From contig JBJDYV010000011.1 in assembly GCA_051867655.1 (NCBI GenBank), forward strand, positions 1 to 64,000: a DNA stretch of 64,000 nt, given 5' to 3'. This document shows positions 1 through 8,388 of the stretch, piece after piece. The notes under the pieces are model-generated. The model did no database searches, was not told the origin of the DNA, and was given only the letters and a program-made list of their open reading frames with translations. Both the position numbers and the translations under genes were made by a program. How positions within the stretch are numbered: the stretch's first letter is position 1; each line of letters starts with the position of its first letter. The DNA comes from JAJPXI01 sp051867655 (GTDB taxonomy: Bacteria > Bacillota > Clostridia > Oscillospirales > Oscillospiraceae).

Positions 1-182
1 AGGGCCGCTCCCCCGAAGAGGCGGCGGAGGAGATCAAGCTGCGCTCCCGGCAGTATGCCAAGCGGCAGCTGACCTGGTTCCGCCGGGACCCCTCCACCCA
101 CTGGTTCCTGTGGGAGAACTCGCCCGATTTTGAAAAAGCCCTCGCTTTTTCGACACAAATTCTGGAAGAATCTGGTTTATGA
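1..182 (+). CDS. miaA: tRNA dimethylallyltransferase, C-terminal fragment
   Basis: Only the last 59 residues are in the window; the gene begins upstream. The frame carries the MiaA C-terminal signature RSRQYAKRQLTWFRRD followed by a short acidic tail and TGA at 180-182. MiaA transfers a dimethylallyl group to A37 of tRNAs that read UNN codons. The identification rests on this motif plus the classical miaA-hfq gene order, with hfq starting 37 nt downstream. Nothing suggests truncation other than the window edge. Confidence 0.88.
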   Translation, partial: GRSPEEAAEEIKLRSRQYAKRQLTWFRRDPSTHWFLWENSPDFEKALAFSTQILEESGL

Positions 183-219
183 TAGATGCACCCTATATAC
201 ATAAAGGAGTGCATCAATT

Positions 220-450
220 ATGCAAAAGTCCACCCACATTCAGGATCTGTTTCTTTCCCGTGCCCGCCGGAACAAGGCCAACGTGACCATGTTCCTGACC
301 AACGGCTACCAGCTCCGGGGCACGATCACCGGCTTCGACCAGTTTGTGGTCGTTCTGATGAGTGAGGGCAAGCAGCAGATCATCTACAAACACGTCATTT
401 CCACCATTACCCCTGAGCGCCCCATCTCCCTGGAGGAGTCCCCCGACTGA
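220..450 (+). CDS. hfq: RNA chaperone Hfq
   Basis: A 76-residue Sm-like protein that, as a hexameric ring, would bind sRNAs and U-rich mRNA ends. The Sm1 region spans about residues 10-45 and the Sm2 signature YKHVISTI is at 56-63, matching the canonical YKHAISTI. The C-terminal tail is very short, as in Firmicute Hfq, so it lacks the disordered tip of enterobacterial proteins. A good ribosome binding site (AAAGGAG at 203-209) precedes ATG. Position right after miaA supports the call. Confidence 0.95.
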   Translation: MQKSTHIQDLFLSRARRNKANVTMFLTNGYQLRGTITGFDQFVVVLMSEGKQQIIYKHVISTITPERPISLEESPD

Positions 451-478
451 GCGGGCGCGGCCAAAAGGAAGGTTTTTC

Positions 479-1816
479 ATGAAGCAGGGCACCCTCATCA
501 CGAAAATTGTCATGTTCATTTTGTTCGCCGGCGTGGCCCTCTACTTAGCCATCTACGCCGTGCGGAGCCTCTCCGATCCCCTCACCACCACCATGGCCTA
601 CCGGGACACCCTGGACGACTCCGTGGAGGCCACCGGCGTCCTGGTGCGGGAGGAGCAGGTGCTGTCCAACGGGGCGGCCATTATGGATGTGCTTCCGGAA
701 GAGGGACAGCGGGTGGCCGCCGGTGAGACCGTGGCCATCCTGTACCAGAACAGCGATGCCCTGGACCGAAAAAAACAGCTCCAGAGCCTGGAGCAGGAGC
801 GGGAACAGCTGCAGGCCGCCCTGAACAGCGGCAGCAGCCTGAGCGACGCCGCCAAGCTGGAACAGCAGATCATCAGCTCCATTCTGGCCCTGCGCGCCAA
901 CACGGCCGGCGGTGACCTGTACACCCTGGAGTCCGACGCGCTCTCCCTGCGCACCCAGGTGCTTCAGCGGGAGTTCGTCTACTCCTCCTCCGGCGACAGC
1001 GCCGCCGCCCTGACCGCAGCCATCGCCGATCTGGACGCCCAGATCGCACAGCTGAAAAGCCAGTCCTCCTCCGAGACCACGTCGGTATACGCCCCCTGTT
1101 CCGGGCTGTTCTCCTGGCTGGCCGACGGGCTGGAGTCCACCCTGACCCCCACCTCCCTGGAGACTATGACCGCCGCACAGCTCAAGGCGTTTACCCACGG
1201 GACAAGCTCTCCGGAAGGGACCCCGGTGGGAAAACTGATCACCGGAGACCGCTGGTACTTCGCCGCGGTGGTGGAGCCCTCCACCGCCCGCCGCCTTCAG
1301 CCCGGGGACACCATCACCGTGGCCTTTTCCCGGGATTTTACGGGAGAGGTGGATATGCGCGTGGAGCGGGTGGGCGATGAGGAGGCCGACGGCTGCGTAC
1401 TGGTCCTCTCCTCCGCCCGGAACCTGAAAGACGTGACCCAGCTGCGAACCCAGACCGTGGATCTGATCTTTGAGCGGTATACCGGCATCCGGGTGCCCAA
1501 GCAGGCCCTGCGCATGGAGACCATTACCTCCACCGATTCCAAAACCGGCGAGAAGGTCCAGACCCAGATGATCGGTGTTTACACTGTGGTGGGCGCCAAG
1601 GCCGAATTCAAGCCGGTGGACATCGTGCGGGAGGGCAGTGACTACTATCTGGTCACTCCGTCGGAGACAGCGCGCAGTTACATCATCAAAGAGAAGGACG
1701 GCGAATATTACCTGGCCACCCCGTCGGCAAGCCAGAGTCTCCCCATCCTTCGTGCCGGGGACGAGATCATCGTATCCGCGCCCGACCTGTACAACGGAAA
1801 GGTGGTATTGGAATGA
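479..1816 (+). CDS. HlyD-like membrane-anchored envelope protein
   Basis: A 445-residue protein starting at ATG 479, preceded by AAGGAAGG. Residues about 8-28 form one N-terminal membrane anchor, followed by a biotinyl-lipoyl-like segment (VLPEEGQRVAAGETVAIL), a coiled-coil (LDRKKQLQSLEQEREQLQ) and a second half-motif plus beta-barrel-like region. This is the topology of HlyD-type membrane-fusion/adaptor proteins. No transporter partner is next to it; instead it overlaps yggS by 4 nt (ATGA) and sits upstream of the sepF-divIVA division cluster, so a role at the cell envelope or septum is plausible but unproven. An in-frame ATG at 362 would overlap hfq and lacks a ribosome binding site. Confidence 0.75.
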   Translation: MKQGTLITKIVMFILFAGVALYLAIYAVRSLSDPLTTTMAYRDTLDDSVEATGVLVREEQVLSNGAAIMDVLPEEGQRVAAGETVAILYQNSDALDRKKQLQSLEQEREQLQAALNSGSSLSDAAKLEQQIISSILALRANTAGGDLYTLESDALSLRTQVLQREFVYSSSGDSAAALTAAIADLDAQIAQLKSQSSSETTSVYAPCSGLFSWLADGLESTLTPTSLETMTAAQLKAFTHGTSSPEGTPVGKLITGDRWYFAAVVEPSTARRLQPGDTITVAFSRDFTGEVDMRVERVGDEEADGCVLVLSSARNLKDVTQLRTQTVDLIFERYTGIRVPKQALRMETITSTDSKTGEKVQTQMIGVYTVVGAKAEFKPVDIVREGSDYYLVTPSETARSYIIKEKDGEYYLATPSASQSLPILRAGDEIIVSAPDLYNGKVVLE

Positions 1817-2535
1817 ATCTACAGGAAAACATCGCGGCCGTCCAGGCGCGCATCCGTGCCGCCGCCCTCCGGGCAGGCCGGGATCCGGCGGAGGTCACCC
1901 TGGTGGCCGCCACCAAGGTCCAGACCTCGGAGACCATCCGCGCCGCCATCGCCGCCGGCGTGCAGATCTGCGGGGAAAACCGGGTGCAGGAGATGGCCGC
2001 CCATCTGGACGACGACGCCTACGCCGGCGCCCGGCTGCACTTTATCGGCCACCTGCAGACCAACAAGGTCAGGCAGGTGGTGGGCCGGGTGGATCTGATC
2101 GAGTCGGTGGACTCCGAGCGCCTGCTGGAGGCCATCGACAAACGCGCCGGTGAGCTGGAATTGAGGCAGGATATTTTGCTGGAAGTCAACATTGCCGGAG
2201 AGGAGAGCAAGGGGGGGATTTCCCCGGAGCAGCTCCCCGCTTTGGCCCAAAAAGCCCTGGAACTGCCCCATGTCCGGCTGCGGGGTTTGATGTGCATACC
2301 CCCCGTTGTCGTCCCCGGGGGTTCCAACCGCAAATTTTTTGCACAAACCCGTCAGCTTTTTGTTGACATAAGAACTAAAATAGCGGATAATAATGCTGAT
2401 ATGGACTGCCTGTCCATGGGCATGAGCGGCGACTTTGAGGACGCCGTGGAGGAGGGTGCCACCCTGGTCCGGGTGGGGACCGCTCTGTTCGGGCCGCGCC
2501 CGCCCATGTCGGGGGCCGACAAACAAAAGAGATGA
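1813..2535 (+). CDS. yggS: PLP homeostasis protein, YggS/PLPBP family
   Basis: A 240-residue protein of the YggS family (alanine-racemase-like TIM barrel without racemase activity) that buffers pyridoxal phosphate. The PLP lysine is Lys35 in VAATKVQ; other family signatures are GENRVQE (54-60), HFIGHLQTNK (about 76-85) and the C-terminal LSMGMSGDFEDAVEEGATLV. The start codon overlaps the upstream stop (ATGA), so translation is probably coupled. In Firmicutes this gene commonly precedes sepF, as here. Codons around 2310-2400 are locally AT-richer than the rest, but the protein sequence stays on-family. Confidence 0.93.
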   Translation: MNLQENIAAVQARIRAAALRAGRDPAEVTLVAATKVQTSETIRAAIAAGVQICGENRVQEMAAHLDDDAYAGARLHFIGHLQTNKVRQVVGRVDLIESVDSERLLEAIDKRAGELELRQDILLEVNIAGEESKGGISPEQLPALAQKALELPHVRLRGLMCIPPVVVPGGSNRKFFAQTRQLFVDIRTKIADNNADMDCLSMGMSGDFEDAVEEGATLVRVGTALFGPRPPMSGADKQKR

Positions 2536-2547
2536 GGGGCTGTTTTT

Positions 2548-3024
2548 ATGGGATTTATTGACGAACTCAAGCGCCTGGCCCGTCCCTATGAGGATGAGGA
2601 AGACGATTTTGACGATTTTGAGTCGGTGGGCCGCTCCAACGTGGTTCGGGAAAAGGCCCGGGACCGGGAGATGACCAGCACCCTGTACGATCAGGACGCT
2701 GCCGCCGACCGCCGCAACAACAAGGTGGTCAACATTCACACCACCACCCAGCTGCAGGTGGTTCTGGTGAAGCCCGACCGTTTCGATCAGGCCTCCGAGA
2801 TCGCCGACCACCTGCGGGAGAAGCGCACTGTCGTCCTCAATCTGGAATCCACTCAGAAGGACATCTCCCGCCGTCTGCTGGACTTCCTGTCCGGCGTGGC
2901 CTATGCCAACGAGGGTAAGATCAAAAAGGTGGCCATTTCCACGTACATCATCACCCCCTATAATGTGGATATTATCGGTGACCTGATCAACGATCTGGAA
3001 AACAACGGGCTGTACTTCTCTTAA
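2548..3024 (+). CDS. sepF: Cell division protein SepF
   Basis: A 158-residue SepF: a short membrane-targeting N-terminus (MGFIDELKRLARPYEDEED), a charged linker, and the conserved SepF core from about residue 65 onward (QLQVVLVKPDRFDQASEIAD ... LDFLSGVAYANEGKIKKVA). SepF bundles FtsZ filaments and tethers them to the membrane. It sits between yggS and divIVA in the usual Gram-positive division cluster and is probably cotranscribed (12 nt from yggS, 17 nt to divIVA). Confidence 0.95.
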   Translation: MGFIDELKRLARPYEDEEDDFDDFESVGRSNVVREKARDREMTSTLYDQDAAADRRNNKVVNIHTTTQLQVVLVKPDRFDQASEIADHLREKRTVVLNLESTQKDISRRLLDFLSGVAYANEGKIKKVAISTYIITPYNVDIIGDLINDLENNGLYFS

Positions 3025-3041
3025 GAAGGGGGTAGTGTGCA

Positions 3042-3788
3042 ATGTTGACCCCGCAGGAAGTTTCTGAACACGCCTTTGCCAAGGCGTCCTTTGGCGGCTA
3101 TAACATGGCCATGGTGGACGAGTTCCTGGACCAGCTCACCGCCGATTATACCGCTCTGTACAAGGAAAACGCGACTCTGAAAGCCAAGATGAAGGTGCTG
3201 GCCGACTCACTGGAGGAGTACCGCGCCACCGAAAAGGGGATGCGCCGCGCCCTGCTGGCCGCCCAGCAGACCGCCGATGAGATGGTCAAGGAAGCGGAGA
3301 CCCGCAAGAGCGAGTTGCTCCGCGGCGCTGAGGCTGAGGCTCAGGCTAAAATCGCCGAGCTGCACCGCCAGGTGGCCGATGAGGAAGCCCGCCTGAACGC
3401 CGCCCAGGCCGCTACCGCCAACTTTGTGGCCCAGGTCCGGGAGACCTGCCGCCGGCAGGAGGAATACCTGGACTCCCTGAGCTCCGTCACCGCTCCGCCC
3501 CCCGTCGTTGATCCCGTGGATCAGACCGCCCACGCCATTGAGGAGTCCGTCCAGCGCCTGCTGGAACAGGAGGACGTGGAGGAAGAAACCGCGGAGCCGG
3601 AGCCGGAGGAGAGAGTTGCCGAGTCCGTCAGCCTGTATGAGGAGTTGACCGGCCGCAGCCACCGGGACCAGGAGCGCGCCCGGGCCTTTGAGGAGGCCCC
3701 CGCCGAAGAAGTCAGCCAGGACACCAGCCCCACCCGCCGCATTGACTTTGACAATCTGCAGTTTGGCTCCAATTACGACTTAAAGTAA
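3042..3788 (+). CDS. divIVA: DivIVA-family polar/septal scaffold
   Basis: A 248-residue protein with the DivIVA N-terminal lipid-binding module (MLTPQEVSEHAFAKASFGGY, then VDEFLDQL) and a long coiled coil, rich in Ala/Glu/Lys, to about residue 145. The C-terminal 100 residues are acidic and probably disordered. DivIVA binds negatively curved membrane and recruits division or polar proteins. It is the last gene of the yggS-sepF operon; a strong hairpin follows its stop codon. A GpsB assignment is less likely given the length. Confidence 0.88.
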   Translation: MLTPQEVSEHAFAKASFGGYNMAMVDEFLDQLTADYTALYKENATLKAKMKVLADSLEEYRATEKGMRRALLAAQQTADEMVKEAETRKSELLRGAEAEAQAKIAELHRQVADEEARLNAAQAATANFVAQVRETCRRQEEYLDSLSSVTAPPPVVDPVDQTAHAIEESVQRLLEQEDVEEETAEPEPEERVAESVSLYEELTGRSHRDQERARAFEEAPAEEVSQDTSPTRRIDFDNLQFGSNYDLK

Positions 3789-3811
3789 TGTCTGTTGCAT
3801 ATAAACAAGCA

Positions 3812-3850
3812 AAAGAACCTATGAGATTTCATTTCTCATAGGTTCTTTCT
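3812..3850. terminator. Bidirectional intrinsic terminator
   Basis: Perfect 15-bp stem (3812-3826 with 3834-3848, starting AAAGAACCTATG) around a 7-nt loop. A T-rich stretch follows on the + strand and a shorter one on the - strand. It separates divIVA from the convergent lipoprotein gene, whose stop codon begins only 4 nt away. Confidence 0.85.
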
Positions 3851-3851
3851 T

Positions 3852-4547
3852 TTAGTTTTCCCCAAGCTCTGTAAGTGTCTTTACGATTTCCTCTTTTTCA
3901 GTTTCAAGGTCAGTAATTTCTTGTTGTAGCTCCGAAATATCTTCACAAAGTCTGCTCTGTTGGTCTTTCAAATTATCAATTTGAGAGTCTGCTAACATGT
4001 CATCACTTTGTTGAAGTCCTGCTATATTAGAGTCAATTTCAGTAATCCAACTTTCTATTTCAACAATCCAGGCTTGGTCTTCTGCAATTTTAGAGTCAAT
4101 TGTGTCAATTCTGGATTCCAAGGAACTTATGTATTTCTCATATTCTTTTTGCTCTTTTTGAGCCTGTTCATTTTTCTGCTGTATTCTTTCTTGCTCTTCC
4201 TGGTTTGCTGCTATCTGATTAAGATTTTCTTGTATTTCAGCCTGCTTGCCCTCATTTTTATAAAAAAGCTGGGTAGAGTTACTTCCCGCTTTAGTTAGGG
4301 TTAGTACATCCTTATCAATAGTAAATTTATATTCTTGCGCAAACCCCCACAATGAAATAGAAAGGTTGTTTCCGTCGTAAATGGAGTAATCGTAGGAAAT
4401 TCCTTCAATAATGGCCTTACCATCAGAATTAAAGGAAATAGTATCGCCATTTTCGGCCATCCAGTATCCCTCTATGCTTTTAGATTCAGAACTGCAAGCA
4501 GTAAAGCAAAAGCACAATATAAAAATCAAAAGAAGTTTCTTCCACAT
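3852..4547 (-). CDS. AT-rich lipoprotein with long C-terminal coiled coil
   Basis: A 231-residue secreted lipoprotein of unknown function. The N-terminus has a signal peptide ending in the lipobox FTAC (Cys18), so it should be anchored on the outer face of the membrane. Residues about 25-85 resemble a small beta-rich module (GYWMAENGDTISFNSDGKAI) like those in lipocalin-like or copper-resistance-type domains; residues about 95-230 are a continuous charged coiled coil. Base composition is strikingly AT-rich compared with the roughly 60% GC neighbours, and codons such as AAA, ATA and TTA dominate, which points to horizontal acquisition. It is monocistronic, between a bidirectional terminator and its own promoter. 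No specific family is recognised. Confidence 0.8.
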   Translation of the reverse strand: MWKKLLLIFILCFCFTACSSESKSIEGYWMAENGDTISFNSDGKAIIEGISYDYSIYDGNNLSISLWGFAQEYKFTIDKDVLTLTKAGSNSTQLFYKNEGKQAEIQENLNQIAANQEEQERIQQKNEQAQKEQKEYEKYISSLESRIDTIDSKIAEDQAWIVEIESWITEIDSNIAGLQQSDDMLADSQIDNLKDQQSRLCEDISELQQEITDLETEKEEIVKTLTELGEN

Positions 4548-4568
4548 AGTAAATTCCCTCCTGTCTTA

Positions 4569-4597
4569 AGTGTATCACAAGGATCGAAAGTTTACAA
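4569..4597 (-). promoter_or_regulatory. Promoter of the lipoprotein gene
   Basis: On the - strand, -35 TTGTAA (4592-4597) and -10 TACACT (4569-4574) with a 17-nt spacer, followed by an AGGAGGGAA ribosome binding site before the ATG. Confidence 0.55.
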
Positions 4598-4656
4598 CGT
4601 AATAACCGGCCTTTCCCTTTTAAGCGTTTATCCCTCATAAGAAACCGAACTTTTCC

Positions 4657-4685
4657 TTGACAACAGCCAAAAAAATGGGTAAGAT
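4657..4685 (+). promoter_or_regulatory. Promoter of the ileS T-box transcript
   Basis: -35 TTGACA (4657-4662), 17-nt spacer, -10 TAAGAT (4680-4685). The predicted start point falls at about 4691, inside the left arm of the palindrome at 4687-4718 and upstream of the T-box Stem I. Confidence 0.6.
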
Positions 4686-4686
4686 A

Positions 4687-4718
4687 CTGCACAGACGCGC
4701 GGAGGCGCGTCTGTGCAG
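4687..4718 (+). repeat. 14-bp perfect palindrome at the ileS transcript start
   Basis: Arms 4687-4700 (CTGCACAGACGCGC) and 4705-4718 with a 4-nt loop GGAG, followed by TTTGCTTT. It overlaps the predicted +1, so it may be a protein operator, a 5'-protecting hairpin of the leader, or an upstream terminator. It is not part of the standard T-box fold. Confidence 0.6.
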
Positions 4719-4724
4719 TTTGCT

Positions 4725-4968
4725 TTCATATCACATCTGCGTGGATGAGGACGAGTACCATACCAACTCTTGCACAGAGAGCCGCCGTTTGGTGCGAGGC
4801 GGACAAGGGCGTATGAGAAAATCACCTCGGAGCAGGATGACCGAACCTGAGTAAGTCATCCCGGCCGGCCCCGTTACAGGCCGTTGAGCGGTCATGGCTT
4901 GCCATGGCAACAAGAGTGGTACCGCAGAGGTTTTCGCCTTTGTCTCTTACGAGACAGGGGCGTTTTTT
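4725..4968 (+). promoter_or_regulatory. Isoleucine T-box leader with terminator
   Basis: The leader has the T-box landmarks in order: GAGGACGAGTACC (AG-bulge side of Stem I), CAGAGAG and a GC helix capped by TTTGGTGCGA, specifier ATC at 4821-4823 (an Ile codon, matching the downstream ileS), a Stem III hairpin (GGATGAC 4835-4841 with GTCATCC 4855-4861), the T-box core GAGTGGTACCGC at about 4913-4924, and a 12-bp terminator (4935-4946 with 4951-4962) followed by six T. Uncharged tRNA-Ile should stabilise the antiterminator and turn ileS on. Confidence 0.9.
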
Positions 4969-5000
4969 ATTTTGAAAATCAAAGAGGAGGAATCCATCTT

Positions 5001-7790
5001 ATGGACTATAACCAGACCATCCATCTGCCCCAGACCGACTTCCCCATGCGCGCCGGTCTGCCCAACCGGGAGCCCGGCATGCTCCAGGAGATGCACGACA
5101 AGGACCTGTATCACAAGATCATCAAACGCAACGAGGGCAAGCCCCTGTTCGTCCTCCACGACGGACCGCCGTATGCCAACGGCAACATCCACATCGGCAC
5201 CGCCCTGAACAAGATCCTGAAGGACATCATTGTCAAGCACCACAACATGACCGGGTACTGCGCCCCCTACGTCCCCGGCTGGGACACCCACGGTCTGCCC
5301 ATCGAGTCCGCCATCCTGAAAAACAAGAAGATTAAGCGGGATGAACTGACCACCGCTGAGTTCCGGGACAAGTGCCGGGAGTACGCCTTGGACTTCGTGG
5401 ACAAGCAGCGTGAGCAGTTCAAGCGCCTGGGCGTGCTGGGCGAGTGGGATGACCCCTATATCACCCTGAAGCCCGCCTTTGAGGCCGAGCAGATCCGTAT
5501 TTTCGGCAAGATGGCCGAGAAGGGCTACATTTACAAGGGCATGAAGCCCGTGTACTGGTGCCCCGCCGACCAGACCGCTCTGGCCGAGGCCGAGATTGAG
5601 TACGCCGACGACCCCTGCACCACCATCTTCGTCAAGTTCCCCGTCCGGGACGACAAGGGCAAGCTGGCCCAGGTCACCGACCTGTCCAAGACCTTCTTCG
5701 TCATCTGGACCACCACCCCCTGGACCATCCCGGGCAACATGGCCATCTCGGTCAACCCGGAGTTTGACTACGTCCTGCTCCAGGTTCCCGGCGGCGAGGT
5801 CTATATCCTGGCCCAGGCGCTGGCCGAGAGCGTGTGCAAGGCCGCGGGCATCGACTACGCCGCCTGCACGGTGCTGGCCACTCTGAAGGGCGAGGAGTTC
5901 GAGCTGATGGCTGCCAAGCACCCCCTGTTTGACCGGGACAGCGTCATCCTCTGCGGCGATCATGTCACCCTGGACGCCGGTACCGGCTGCGTCCACACCG
6001 CCCCGGGCTTCGGCGCCGACGACTTCAACATCTGCCAGCAGTACGACAAAGCAGGTCTGACCAACATCGGCGTGCCCGTGCCCGTCAACGCCAAGGGCGT
6101 TATGACCGACGAGCGCTACAACGGCCAGTTCTACGCCAAGGGCAACGACATGGTGGTGGACGACCTGGAGGCTGCGGGCCTGCTGGTCGCCAAGGAGAAG
6201 ATTACCCACTCCTATCCCCACTGCTGGCGCTGCAAGAACCCCATCATCTACCGTGCCACCGAGCAGTGGTTCTGCTCCGTGGACGCCATCAAGGACGCCG
6301 CCATCGCCGCCTGCGACGGCATCCAGTGGAAGCCCGACTGGGGCAAGGAGCGCATGGTGTCCATGATCGCCGAGCGCAACGACTGGTGCATCTCCCGCCA
6401 GCGCGTGTGGGGTGTGCCCATCCCCATCTTCTACTGCGATCAGTGCGGCGCCGACATCGTCACCCCCGAGACCATTGACCATATCGCCAGCCTGTTCAAG
6501 GAGAACGGCTCCAACATCTGGTTCGACAAGACCGCCGACGAGCTGGTGCCCCAGGGCTTCAAGTGCCCCCACTGCGGCGGCGTCCACTTCTCTAAGGAGA
6601 GCGACATCATGGACGTGTGGTTCGACTCCGGCTCCACCCACGCCGGCGTGCTGGACCAGCGCCCCTACCTGAAGTTCCCCGCTGACGTCTATCTGGAGGG
6701 CGGCGACCAGTACCGCGGCTGGTTCCAGTCCTCCATGCTGACCTCCATCGCCGCCAAGGGCGTGGCCCCCTACAAGCAGATCATCACCCACGGCTGGACG
6801 GTGGACGGCGAGGGCCGCGCCATGCACAAGAGCCTGGGCAATGCCATCGCTCCCGAGGAAATCATCAAGGACTACGGCGCCGACATGCTGCGCCTGTGGG
6901 TGGCCTCCGCCGACTACACCCAGGACATGCGCATCTCCAAGGACATCATGAAGCAGCTGTCCCAGGCCTATCTGAAGATCCGCAACACCGCCCGCTACAT
7001 GCTGGGCAACCTGTGCGACTTCGACCCCGACGCCGATCTGCTGCCCGCCCACAAGCTGGAGGAGCTGGATCGCTTCGCCCTGCACACCTTCAACCAGCTG
7101 GTGCAGACCGTCCGGGACGCCTACGACCGCTACGAGTTCCACGCTGTATACCGCGCCGTGTACAACTACTGCGTCATTGACCTGTCCAATTTCTATCTGG
7201 ACATCATCAAGGACCGCCTCTACTGCGGTGACGAGACCACCCGCCGCTCCGCCCAGAGCGCCCTGTATGTGATTTTGGACGGCATGACCCGCCTGCTGGC
7301 CCCCATCCTGGCCTTTACCAGCGACGAGATCTGGGCGGCCATGAAGCACGGCGCGGGCGTCAACGCCGAAAGCGTGCTGCTCAACGACATGCCCGAGTTC
7401 CGTGCTGAGCTGGTCCTCTCCCAGGAGGAGCAGGAGCGCTGGGGCAAGCTGACCGCTCTGCGGGACGCTGTCAACAAGGCCCTGGAGAACGCCCGCAACG
7501 CCGGCGTGTTCAAGAAGGCCCAGGACACCGAGGTGACCATCGGCGTGGAGAGTGTGGAGGACGCCGCCCTGCTGAACAGCGTGGATCTGGCCGCCCTGTG
7601 CATCGTATCCAAGGTGACCGTCACCACCGACAGTGTGGACGGGGAGAAGATGGCCGACTGCCCGGTGAAGTGCACCATTGCCGTCAAGCTGTCCGAAGCC
7701 CCCAAGTGCCCCCGCTGCTGGAACCACCACGATCATGTGGATGAAAACGGCCTGTGCCCTCGCTGCGCGGAAGTCGTCAGCAAAATGTAA
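5001..7790 (+). CDS. ileS: Isoleucyl-tRNA synthetase
   Basis: A 929-residue class I synthetase that charges tRNA-Ile. The start at ATG 5001 is set by AGAGGAGG nine to ten nt upstream and lies just after the T-box terminator; an in-frame ATG at 4884 lies inside the leader and is rejected. The HIGH motif is in PPYANGNIHIG (56-66). The KMSKS loop reads AMHKSLGN, a variant that keeps the second lysine. The editing CP1 domain has WTTTPWTIPGN. The C-terminal zinc finger has Cys903, 906, 919 and 922. Length and domain order are those of bacterial-type IleS. Confidence 0.98.
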   Translation: MDYNQTIHLPQTDFPMRAGLPNREPGMLQEMHDKDLYHKIIKRNEGKPLFVLHDGPPYANGNIHIGTALNKILKDIIVKHHNMTGYCAPYVPGWDTHGLPIESAILKNKKIKRDELTTAEFRDKCREYALDFVDKQREQFKRLGVLGEWDDPYITLKPAFEAEQIRIFGKMAEKGYIYKGMKPVYWCPADQTALAEAEIEYADDPCTTIFVKFPVRDDKGKLAQVTDLSKTFFVIWTTTPWTIPGNMAISVNPEFDYVLLQVPGGEVYILAQALAESVCKAAGIDYAACTVLATLKGEEFELMAAKHPLFDRDSVILCGDHVTLDAGTGCVHTAPGFGADDFNICQQYDKAGLTNIGVPVPVNAKGVMTDERYNGQFYAKGNDMVVDDLEAAGLLVAKEKITHSYPHCWRCKNPIIYRATEQWFCSVDAIKDAAIAACDGIQWKPDWGKERMVSMIAERNDWCISRQRVWGVPIPIFYCDQCGADIVTPETIDHIASLFKENGSNIWFDKTADELVPQGFKCPHCGGVHFSKESDIMDVWFDSGSTHAGVLDQRPYLKFPADVYLEGGDQYRGWFQSSMLTSIAAKGVAPYKQIITHGWTVDGEGRAMHKSLGNAIAPEEIIKDYGADMLRLWVASADYTQDMRISKDIMKQLSQAYLKIRNTARYMLGNLCDFDPDADLLPAHKLEELDRFALHTFNQLVQTVRDAYDRYEFHAVYRAVYNYCVIDLSNFYLDIIKDRLYCGDETTRRSAQSALYVILDGMTRLLAPILAFTSDEIWAAMKHGAGVNAESVLLNDMPEFRAELVLSQEEQERWGKLTALRDAVNKALENARNAGVFKKAQDTEVTIGVESVEDAALLNSVDLAALCIVSKVTVTTDSVDGEKMADCPVKCTIAVKLSEAPKCPRCWNHHDHVDENGLCPRCAEVVSKM

Positions 7791-7801
7791 TTTTTAATCT
7801 C

Positions 7802-7845
7802 AAGAGGATGCTTGCCTGAACAGGCGGGCATCCTCTTTCATTTTT
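7802..7845 (+). terminator. Terminator after ileS
   Basis: Stem AAGAGGATGC (7802-7811) with GCATCCTCTT (7828-7837); an inner GCCTG/CAGGC helix extends it; TTTCATTTTT follows. Confidence 0.85.
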
Positions 7846-7920
7846 CCCTCCGGGGCATTGCTCTTTTTTTCATAAAATGATATGATATCCCTAAATCTGA
7901 ACAATGTGAGGAATCCCTTT

Positions 7921-8388
7921 ATGCTTTATATCGGTTGTACTTTGCTGGCCGCCGCGCTCATCGCTCTGGACCAGTGGGTCAAATGGTGGGTCACGGTCAA
8001 TATTCCCATGGGGGGGGCCCACTCCTTTATCCCACACATTTTAGGCCTGACCCAGGTCCACAACACCGGCGGGGCCTGGTCCATGCTCAACCAGCACACC
8101 TGGCTGCTCACCGTGGTGTCCGCCGTGGTGGTGCTGGCCCTTCTGTTTGTGCTGGCCCGCCGGCTGATCCGCCACCCCGCCGGCGTGATCACCCTGACCA
8201 TGGTGCTGGCCGGTGCGGTGGGCAATCTGATCGACCGTGTCCGCCTGGGCTATGTGGTGGACATGTTCCAGACCCTGTTCATGAATTTCCCCGTCTTCAA
8301 CGTGGCCGATATTTGCGTGGTGTGCGGAGGCATCGCCTTCTGCATCTACTTCGTGTTCTTCTACGAAAAATGCGAGAAGAAGTCCTGA
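7921..8388 (+). CDS. lspA: Lipoprotein signal peptidase (SPase II)
   Basis: A 155-residue membrane aspartyl protease that cleaves prolipoproteins after diacylglyceryl modification. Four hydrophobic segments are evident. The catalytic aspartates lie in the conserved GNLIDRV and FNVADIC motifs, and the N-terminal LDQWVKWWV motif matches the family. Start at ATG 7921 (after GTGAGGAAT) is preferred over ATG 7882, which would add 13 non-family residues overlapping a likely -10 box (TATGAT). It overlaps the next gene by 19 nt, the classical lspA-rluD pair. Confidence 0.95.
   Translation: MLYIGCTLLAAALIALDQWVKWWVTVNIPMGGAHSFIPHILGLTQVHNTGGAWSMLNQHTWLLTVVSAVVVLALLFVLARRLIRHPAGVITLTMVLAGAVGNLIDRVRLGYVVDMFQTLFMNFPVFNVADICVVCGGIAFCIYFVFFYEKCEKKS

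Noticed and set aside
4657..4854. Possible 65-residue protein in the ileS leader
   Set aside because: It covers T-box Stem I and the specifier codon; RNA motifs explain the sequence. A leader peptide is possible but unsupported.
4947..7736. 929-codon - strand frame opposite ileS
   Set aside because: Shadow of the ileS coding frame; Val/Gly/His-rich, without family features or ribosome binding site.
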